The notes under the pieces are model-generated. The model made no database searches and was not told the DNA's origin. It saw only the letters and a program-made list of their open reading frames with translations. DNA of 32,012 nt from Clostridiales bacterium (GTDB taxonomy: Bacteria > Bacillota > Clostridia > Christensenellales > Pumilibacteraceae): positions 2,133 through 34,144 of the forward strand of contig DQGD01000010.1 in assembly GCA_003533505.1 (NCBI GenBank), in the 5' to 3' direction. The position numbers and the translations under genes are program-made. Positions within the stretch are counted from its first letter, which is position 1. Each line of letters opens with the position of its first letter. Positions 18,301 to 23,590 of this stretch are shown piece after piece.

Positions 18301-20151
18301 GCGTTCGCGGACTGCGCGGCGCTCGGCTCGGTTACGCTTTCCGAGGGCTTGACCACCATCGGCGACGGCGCGTTCGGCAATTACAGCAACTCCGGCTCTT
18401 CGCCCGTGTTCACCGAAATCACGCTCCCGACTTCGCTCCGCCACATCGGCAACAACGCGTTCATGAACTGCAAAAAGCTCACCTCGATTGAAATCCCCGA
18501 GGGAGTGGCGTTCGTTGACGGCGAAACCAAGGAAACGGACGAGCCGACGATGCTGCACGAGAACGGCAACTTCGTGTTCTACGGCTGCACGGCGCTTGCT
18601 TCTGTCAAGCTTCCGTCGACCGTCACTCGCATCGGCGACTATATGTTCGCCACCTGCGAAGCGCTGAAAACAATCAACCTCGGCAATATCACCGAAATCG
18701 GCGACTACGCGTTCACTCAGGTTGCAAATCCCAAAAACGGTCCGTCGCTGATTACCGTGGATATCTCCAAGGTAGTCACTATCGGCGAAGCGGCTTTTGC
18801 GAGAAACACCGCGCTTGTCGTAAACGTTGACGCAAGCGGCAACGCAACCGACGTCGACGCAAGCTCGCTTAAAACTCTCGGCGCCTATGCGTTTATGGGT
18901 ACCAGAATCGCCGGCTTCGACGCGCCCGTCTTAGAGGAAATCGGCACGTTCGCGTTCAACAACGCAAGCAGACTCGCGTCGTTCAGGTTCTCCGACAAGC
19001 TCACCAAGCTCGGCGAAGCCGCGTTCGTCGGTTGCAACTCGCTGACCGAGTTCACCGATTATTACGGAAACAGAACCAAGACCATCAACGGCTATGCCGA
19101 AGTAGTGGGTGGCATTCTGTACACCAAGATGCCGTCGGGCGATTGGCAGCTTGCCGGCGTGCCCTCGAATATGCAAATCGATACGCTGGTCGTGCGCGAG
19201 GGTACGACGCGCGTCGAAACGTATGCCGGCAACGAAAACACGTTTGTCGAGCTCATCGTTCTCCCGTCGTCCATGAAGCTTATCGGCGCATTCGCGTTCT
19301 ACGGTTATGATAACCTCGGCGAAGTCGAGTTCCGTTCGTATGCGGCGCCCGCGCTCGAATGCGCGCCCAACGCGCTCAAGCTCAAGGAAACCGACCCACA
19401 GTACGACTTCTTAAAGCCCGTCTACGACATCTTCGGCGAGCAGCTCAACTACACGAACTTTATCGACCTCGTCGGCAAGCGCGCGGCTATCCGCATGACG
19501 CTTCCGAAGAACGATACGCTCGAGGGCTATGACTCGCTCGTCTACGAGGCTTACTTCGGCAGCGTTTCCAAGGCTAGAAGAAGCAGCTACGAGGCGATGG
19601 ACAGGAACATGACCGAGTATATCGACTACGCGCAGAGAGTTATCGCGCTTGGCGGAGCGGAAAACGTTACGCTCGCCGACGAAACGCTTATCAACAACGC
19701 AGTCGCCGCCTACAACGCGGTCAAGCAGGACCCCACGCAGTTCGGTTACACGACGGCGGAGTGGAACGCAATGCACGACGCGGTATTCGCGGCAAAAGCG
19801 AAAATCACCGAAATCAAGCTTTCTCAAGCTTCCGCAAGCGTTCAGGACCTCGCGGCAAGACTGACCGCCGCCGACTTCCCGACGAGATTCACCATTGACA
19901 AGCTCGAATTTTTGAGAAACATCTCCGCCGAAATCGACGCTCTCTCGGCTTCCGACAGAGTGCTGCTCGACCTTACCAAGTACAACAAGCTCGTCGATTC
20001 CTACGGCAACTATGTAGCTTCGGTAAACGACGAAGCTACCGCGATTAAGAATACGGCGAACAATGGCGCGGCTGCGGCTGCCGCAATGGCTGCGGTGCTC
20101 ACCGGCGCGGCAGCGGCTGCGGTGGTTGTGCTCAAAAGAGTATTGTTTTAA
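12379..20151 (+). CDS. Giant cell-surface subtilase (S8, C5a-peptidase-like) with BspA-type LRR array
   Basis: This 2590-aa secreted serine protease is probably anchored by a C-terminal helix. Order: signal peptide (1-30); I9-like propeptide (about 70-205); S8 domain with Asp228 (VAVLDSGFD), His308 (HGTHVAGI), oxyanion Asn404 (AASN) and Ser656 (LSGTSMATP); a PA insert (about 490-605; KGKIALVRRG); a C5a-peptidase-type Fn3 region (about 725-1150); two Big_2-like domains (about 1207-1275 and 1324-1410); LRR_5/BspA repeats (about 1413-2330, 31 cores such as YAFYNC and NAFRGC); a helical stalk (about 2340-2560); and an Ala-rich helix ending LKRVLF. No LPxTG motif or SLH domain is seen. All catalytic residues are present, so it should be active. 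It heads an operon with two lipoproteins and lies next to the opp genes, consistent with cutting external proteins into importable peptides (inference). Confidence 0.92.
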   Translation: MRTKIVSALMVMVLLAGVITGATLGIASVGGGTVSKPSSEVTVAGSGDNQLRVIQCEDKLTQEQVASQIKAKYLIENNGYRDDDEVVAIVKVAGDSLIDVYNDGATSAYSVSEYAASAAGKAKTSEIKSRQSRVVSSLYSKGLISGIEYRYSTIMNAVAVKTEYGKISDIEKIAGVEGTILSDTFNRVETQSIEDKVSFNPVDIYDTGIYKADSVSYTGVGTSVAVLDSGFDKTHSVFSSLPHVTDDSQLMIKQGDVRKALAATDNKLNAVKTTAGLKFSDVWFSNKIPFSYDYADKDADVFPYDSEHGTHVAGIIGGQDDVIQGIAPDTQLVLMKVFPDLDDGGKTEDILAALEDAVIIGVDAINMSLGTSCGFTTEEDNEQLNKVYESIGASGISLITAASNSYSSSFGGAQGDTNFVTNPDSGTVGAPSTYKSALSVASISGTKSHYLVGNISDDGNDGQIFFYKESNSITAEENNFIQELIDRGEMGAEETKTFEYVTVPGVGLRVSFAQFGSKESKPLKGKIALVRRGTNTFEEKAALARDYGAAACIIYNNIDGDILMSMGKTDHVPTISISKDDGEKLAQKSRGTITVSAGYAAGPFMSDFSSWGPTPSLELKPEITAHGGNIKSAIPGSYTDENGKTVYRYDELSGTSMATPNLCGIVVLIRQYLKDTYPELTPQEMMNMANQLMMSSAKIVKNEENNPYSPRKQGAGLADLYNTVNTKAYITVDGSDRTKLELGDDKTRSGVYKMEFNLVNLSNEVLKYNLSLDTMTESVSSSDERHVAETPTMLDGTNFVLAAKTGSNGSVNGNEITVEPNGTVKLSLILTLNDADKKYIDSHFENGMYVEGFVKLEDVNVKTGEEKKIDLNIPYLAFYGDWTEAPMFDKTYYEVESEAHDAAIDEEDKLKADYYATTPYGSYVYNYLIPLGTYLYDIDTSKYDEIPASEEHIAIGEKLGAIDGISTVYAGLLRGAKQMDFTITDKVTGETVWTYTDYNATKSYGYGNTPMPYHESLKLTSKKQNFVNNRQYEFKMSGKLDYGEDGGVNTNKRNTFDFDFYFDNEAPVIRNATYEKIYDKTLKKDRYYINLTVYDNQYAMSITPILFTSSSSYSILSKNPIPVYSQRGSDTVVRFEITDYLDAIYEDQLITSALAFSVDDYALNSNIFLCQLPGTKGDFKFTNDGTDTGSELIILSCYEDEVIDLTKYLYTADASVDADKSYLNHLVWTSSNTDIIEVEEGLLKAKAVGRATVSVTERMELKQAVMIINVKSREKGTSDENKITDVSDARIESLKFTGFKTTYAFARAAQTSEIGKTGEYNSLLSMNGVSLYPGEKFLLSYDFNPWYAESRYDLRYVSSNESVLKVDNEGNVSALGEGSATVTLIATDKTTGRDSNIRASLSVNVKNPFIIENRTLVAYKGLGGDVVIPDDEGILYIGSFAFCLYTTDRNVELTEDDYDANKVPESNKTITSVTVPEGVQEIQKYAFYNCEKLERVTLPESLKYIREYAFYGDKKLGAVDLKKDTIVIGANAFRGCASLTSIDLSKVYAIGDSAFRGCTSLEEVNLVTLRNAGTQIFSGASKLKTIGMTENTRLSYAMFAGTAIEELNLYERIEVPQFCFANCDKLRRVTVKNPILTIGFGSFSGCTSLTEFNYDEGVTVGEFGAQAFYNDTSLVRFKLPNNEVTLGGYCFYKCENLSEIVFDANSSITGIGGTIFQDTNLSTFTVSAANPNYSVSADGRLLLSKDGKTIIFAALGDASNVAAQSYDYGTLVLGEEYAEIAPGAFAGVNVKTVEIKNKNMKIGKYAFANNTSIETLILPVDGNVEIDEFAFAYASNLKDIQNLNYVKKIGDYAFRSIGATKIVLGDGLTCGEGAFFESDVITLTIGKNSSLGMGAFQNCKALARVNFPTLADGENANVTLGIACFANDGALYATGDGDNFSLRNITNEVPTQAFYGCVTLKAVDLTGVAAIGNAAFADCAALGSVTLSEGLTTIGDGAFGNYSNSGSSPVFTEITLPTSLRHIGNNAFMNCKKLTSIEIPEGVAFVDGETKETDEPTMLHENGNFVFYGCTALASVKLPSTVTRIGDYMFATCEALKTINLGNITEIGDYAFTQVANPKNGPSLITVDISKVVTIGEAAFARNTALVVNVDASGNATDVDASSLKTLGAYAFMGTRIAGFDAPVLEEIGTFAFNNASRLASFRFSDKLTKLGEAAFVGCNSLTEFTDYYGNRTKTINGYAEVVGGILYTKMPSGDWQLAGVPSNMQIDTLVVREGTTRVETYAGNENTFVELIVLPSSMKLIGAFAFYGYDNLGEVEFRSYAAPALECAPNALKLKETDPQYDFLKPVYDIFGEQLNYTNFIDLVGKRAAIRMTLPKNDTLEGYDSLVYEAYFGSVSKARRSSYEAMDRNMTEYIDYAQRVIALGGAENVTLADETLINNAVAAYNAVKQDPTQFGYTTAEWNAMHDAVFAAKAKITEIKLSQASASVQDLAARLTAADFPTRFTIDKLEFLRNISAEIDALSASDRVLLDLTKYNKLVDSYGNYVASVNDEATAIKNTANNGAAAAAAMAAVLTGAAAAAVVVLKRVLF

Positions 20152-20162
20152 GGAGGCGTAAA

Positions 20163-20768
20163 GTGAAAACGAAATTTTTACGCGACAAAATAGTAAGAGC
20201 GGCTGCGCTTGCGCTTATCGCCGTCACGGCGTTATTCGCGCTGCTTGCCTGCGCGCCCAAGGACGACGTGAAGCCCGACAACAAGCCCAAAACCCTCGAG
20301 GATTTGGCGAGCGACTACACGACCTCGGTTGCGAGCGTCAAGACCGTCACCTCGACCGTAATTTATAAGGACGGGGAAACCGCCGTCTACTCGGCTGAAA
20401 CCGTCTACGCGTTTACCGCCGACGACAAAGCGAACGTCACCGAAACCGTGACCGAGCTCGACATGATGGCTTTCGAAAACAAGCAGACGACGAGCGCCGC
20501 GGTGAAGGACGTCAAGAAAACCGATATGGTTGCGGTCAACCTCAAGGGCAGCCTTATGGACGTCGGCTACACCGTCAGCAACGAAGAGGTCAGCGGCAAC
20601 GTCAGCGGCGAGGAGAACATCAAGCAGTTCGTGGGCGACTCGATACCCGTGTTCGGCGAATTGACGTTCAGCGTCAAGTTCGAGAACGGAAAGGTCAGCC
20701 TCGTCAAATACTCGTTCGTTACCGAGCGTCAGAGAAACGCGGAAGTAACCTACGTTTACACTTATTGA
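20163..20768 (+). CDS. Small surface lipoprotein, unknown
   Basis: 201 aa from GTG 20163, with AGGAGG overlapping the protease stop codon, so translation follows the protease gene closely. The signal peptide is followed by LLAC (Cys30) and a short charged linker. The remainder alternates beta-like segments (VTSTVIYKDGETAVYSAETV; TVTELDMMAFENKQT; GELTFSVKFENGKVSLVKYS). This pattern recalls LolA/LppX-like half-barrel lipoproteins, but I have no motif that proves it. It is the middle gene of the protease operon, so a partner or chaperone of the 814-aa lipoprotein or the protease is possible. Confidence 0.78.
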   Translation: MKTKFLRDKIVRAAALALIAVTALFALLACAPKDDVKPDNKPKTLEDLASDYTTSVASVKTVTSTVIYKDGETAVYSAETVYAFTADDKANVTETVTELDMMAFENKQTTSAAVKDVKKTDMVAVNLKGSLMDVGYTVSNEEVSGNVSGEENIKQFVGDSIPVFGELTFSVKFENGKVSLVKYSFVTERQRNAEVTYVYTY

Positions 20769-20781
20769 GGAGAGAACGCAA

Positions 20782-23226
20782 ATGAAACTCAGAAAAATTA
20801 TCAGCGTTTTACTCGTGGCGGTGCTCACTCTCTCGCTTGCCGTTTCCTGCGGCGATGAGGAGAAGCAGCTCGCGGCTCCCGAGGAGCTTCAGGTTTCGGA
20901 AGCCGGCGTTGTCACTTGGAAAGCGGTCGAGAACGCGACGGGCTACGTCGTGACGGTAGGCGACAAGGAAAACGCGACGACCGAAACGAAGTTCACGCTC
21001 GCCGACACCACCGTCGACTGCATGATTACAGTCTACGCCACCGCCGACGGTTATAAAAACTCCGACGCCGCCAAAACCCAATTTACGGCAAAGAAAACTC
21101 CGGTCACTCCGGTAGATCCCACGCCCGAGCATACAGTCGCAATCAGCGCGCCCGACAACGTCAAGAGCGGCAAGCGCGTACAGCTCTCCGCGCTCGTCGA
21201 CGGCGAAAAGACGAACAGGGTAGAATGGAGCGTGACCAAGGGCGGCGACTATGCCGGCATTAACGGCGACGGCGTGCTCACCGCCGGAGAAGTGACCGGC
21301 GATAAAATCATCGAAGTCACCGCAGCCGCGACAATCGACGGAAAAACCTATGCCGCGACCACTTCGATTGTGATAGCCGCCAAGACCGAGCTCACGCAGG
21401 CTATGCTCGACGCCATAGCCAAGGAAAAGGTAGCGTTCGAGGGCTTTGTTCGTCTCGACGTCTACGAGAACAGACTCGGCGTGAAAGGCAAGCTGAATTC
21501 GACGTACATGTCCACCGTGAGAACGGCAATGGACGGCTCGCATTGGTTCGCGCAGTACATGAATATGTCGGCAGGCGTCAATCAGAACATCTTTAGCGAA
21601 AACAAGAACGGCATCGCGACGCAAATCGGCGTAAACCTTATGAACGAGGAGCAGAATTACACGATGCGCGACGACAGCGGCAACGCGCTCACCTGGGAAG
21701 CGTCCGGCTTTTACAACAGCTTTATCGGCTTGACTGTCAGCGATTTTGAATTCAACACGGACAGCTGGCGTTATGAGTATAAGGCAAAGGACAGCAACGA
21801 CAAGACCATCGCGAGAATGGCGTCTGCGGCTAACCCGTACACGATGACGGCAAAGACGCTCGAGCTGATTATCGACGACGGCGAAATCATGGGTATCTAC
21901 TCGCTTGCCGAGGACGACCTCAACATGGCGCAGGGCTACATCACCGAGCCGAGATTGTACGCGGTCATCGACGCCGGCGAGAACGTAAACGTTCCCACTA
22001 TCGGCAAGTACAAGAATTACAACGATTATGCAATCGATTCCGCCGAGTATAACGTGCTCAAAAAGCTCCACGACGCGGTTGAGAAAGCAAGAAACGCCGA
22101 GCGCTACAACGTCCGCATAACTCACGTCCAGAACTCCAACCTTACTTCTTCGCTCAACATAATCGAGGGATATGAAGAGGTTGTCACTCCCGACAAGTGC
22201 TACTTCCGCGAATACGACATTCGCCGTCAGGGCACCGCGACCGAGGAGCACATCTATCGCGACAAACAGTACGGCTACCGCAAGGTCAGCAACGAGTTGT
22301 ACAACTCTTTCTATGTAAACGATAAGAGCAGCAAAGAGGAGGGCGCTACCGGCACGGACGAAACGGTTTCGTTCTCGGCAACGCGCGCCTTCGCCGCCGA
22401 CTTCAGGGAAGCTAAGCCCTCGTTTGCGTTCAGCGAAGCAATCTTCACGAGCTACGCCAACGACGAGGAGGACGGCTCGACCACCTACTACGTCGACGAA
22501 AACATGTATTCCGTCGCCACTACCTTCTATAAGGGCTTAGGAAACGACATCGCACTCTACGGCATATTCGCCACCATGGGCTACGTCAACAACGTCGAAT
22601 TCAAGCCGTTCGTCACCGTCGACAAGAACGGTACGCTCGTAGGCGCAGGCTTCTTCTACAATATGAGCTACATGTACGGAGTGATGCTCGTCGAGTACAA
22701 CGATGTGAACGACGCCGAAAAAGCGGTCATCGACAGCAAAATCGCCGCCGCAATCGACGCCACTCCGGTGCGCAACCTCCCGGCTTCGTGGGACGAAATC
22801 AACATCGTCGTGACCGAAAAGGACGCAGAAACCGGCAAGGACGTCGACGTGTTCCACAAGGCTTCCGAGTATATCCCGAGCTACTTTACGTCGGCTAATA
22901 CTCCGCTTACCGAGGGCACGGAAATCCCGTTCTTCGGAGTGAAAGAATGCCTCGGCGATACCTACGGCTTCGGTCAGACCACGAGATACAGGGTAGAGAC
23001 GAACCAGGCCCCCAAGTATGCAATCCTCTTGTACTACGACGTACCGCTCGACATCAACTACAGCATTCAGTCGTCGCTCGACAAAATCGACGCGTACCTC
23101 AGAACCCTCGGCTACACCCCCGACAAGAAGGGTGCGTACAGAAACCCCGGGAATAACCTCGTGATTGTTCCCGTCGACGCTTCGCTCGACCTCAACATAT
23201 ATATGTACGTCGAGAACAAAGCGTAA
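20782..23226 (+). CDS. Large surface lipoprotein with Fn3- and Ig-like N-terminus; unknown core family
   Basis: 814 aa. Signal peptide and lipobox AVSC (Cys23). Residues of about 31-110 look like a fibronectin-III domain (VVTWKAVENATGYVVTVG), and about 115-200 like a Big_2 Ig-like domain (VEWSVTKGG, then GINGDGVLTAGEVTGDKII). From about 204 to the end is a long core I do not recognise. By eye it matches the core of the 984-aa lipoprotein at 23591-26545 in order and in scattered residues, for example LTQAMLDAI against LTSDMLREI, FVTVDKNG against VTVDVDEEGN, and YMYG against GIYG. The C-terminal part (LDKIDAYLRTLGYTPDKK) also has a counterpart there. GAGGAGAG (20767-20774) overlaps the previous stop codon. 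It is last in the protease operon. A ligand-binding role is inferred. Confidence 0.82.
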   Translation: MKLRKIISVLLVAVLTLSLAVSCGDEEKQLAAPEELQVSEAGVVTWKAVENATGYVVTVGDKENATTETKFTLADTTVDCMITVYATADGYKNSDAAKTQFTAKKTPVTPVDPTPEHTVAISAPDNVKSGKRVQLSALVDGEKTNRVEWSVTKGGDYAGINGDGVLTAGEVTGDKIIEVTAAATIDGKTYAATTSIVIAAKTELTQAMLDAIAKEKVAFEGFVRLDVYENRLGVKGKLNSTYMSTVRTAMDGSHWFAQYMNMSAGVNQNIFSENKNGIATQIGVNLMNEEQNYTMRDDSGNALTWEASGFYNSFIGLTVSDFEFNTDSWRYEYKAKDSNDKTIARMASAANPYTMTAKTLELIIDDGEIMGIYSLAEDDLNMAQGYITEPRLYAVIDAGENVNVPTIGKYKNYNDYAIDSAEYNVLKKLHDAVEKARNAERYNVRITHVQNSNLTSSLNIIEGYEEVVTPDKCYFREYDIRRQGTATEEHIYRDKQYGYRKVSNELYNSFYVNDKSSKEEGATGTDETVSFSATRAFAADFREAKPSFAFSEAIFTSYANDEEDGSTTYYVDENMYSVATTFYKGLGNDIALYGIFATMGYVNNVEFKPFVTVDKNGTLVGAGFFYNMSYMYGVMLVEYNDVNDAEKAVIDSKIAAAIDATPVRNLPASWDEINIVVTEKDAETGKDVDVFHKASEYIPSYFTSANTPLTEGTEIPFFGVKECLGDTYGFGQTTRYRVETNQAPKYAILLYYDVPLDINYSIQSSLDKIDAYLRTLGYTPDKKGAYRNPGNNLVIVPVDASLDLNIYMYVENKA

Positions 23227-23360
23227 AGCTGAATAAACGTAAATCGCGGCGCGGCTTTGCCCCGTGCGAAAAGGAAAACGTACCCTTTTCGGCGGTGCGA
23301 AGTCGCTTCGCCGCACTTTTGTGAAAGAAAGTGAAAGTTGCCGGATTTTTCCGAAATCGC

Positions 23361-23389
23361 TTGATTTTGCGCGAATATTCGTGTATAAT
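23361..23389 (+). promoter_or_regulatory. Promoter of the second lipoprotein operon
   Basis: TTGATT (23361-23366), 17 nt, TATAAT (23384-23389). Transcription would begin near 23396. It drives the 984-aa and 1680-aa lipoprotein genes. Confidence 0.82.
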
Positions 23390-23399
23390 ACATACATTA

Positions 23400-23415
23400 A
23401 AATAACACGTTATTT
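23400..23415. promoter_or_regulatory. Palindrome at the transcription start, putative operator
   Basis: AAATAAC (23400-23406) and GTTATTT (23409-23415) form a perfect 7+7 palindrome with a 2-base centre, starting about 4 bases after the predicted start of transcription. The size and place suit a dimeric repressor, but no matching regulator gene is seen in the window. Confidence 0.5.
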
Positions 23416-23449
23416 CGGCATACACGCCGTGCTTTGATTAACTGAAGTA

Positions 23450-23477
23450 AAAACGTGCTGCTCGCGAGCAGCGTTTT
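23450..23477 (+). promoter_or_regulatory. Leader hairpin upstream of the 984-aa lipoprotein gene
   Basis: GCTGCT (23457-23462) pairs with AGCAGC (23467-23472) across CGCG. An outer AAAAC/GTTTT helix (23450-23454 with 23473-23477) forms if GT is bulged. Only four T follow, so it is a poor terminator; it may be structural or an attenuator. No riboswitch class is recognised. Confidence 0.45.
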
Positions 23478-23590
23478 CGGAGGTTGCCGGAGGCGGCGAG
23501 AGAAGAGGCGGAACGCGACCGCCGCAAAGAACAAACGCGGCACAAAATCAATCAAAATTTTTTTGAAATATTAAAAGGACGGTAGACAAC

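Larger units (their letters stand above)
23227..23590. other. Intergenic region with hairpins, promoter and long leader
   Basis: 364 bases without a gene. First come two hairpins, CGAAAAGG/CCTTTTCG (23267-23274 with 23284-23291) and GCGAAG/CTTCGC (23297-23302 with 23306-23311), followed by CGCACTTTT, a plausible but weak end for the protease operon. Then the promoter at 23361-23389, the palindrome at 23400-23415, the leader hairpin at 23450-23477 and a G-rich stretch (23478-23526). The leader is about 195 nt. Confidence 0.6.
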
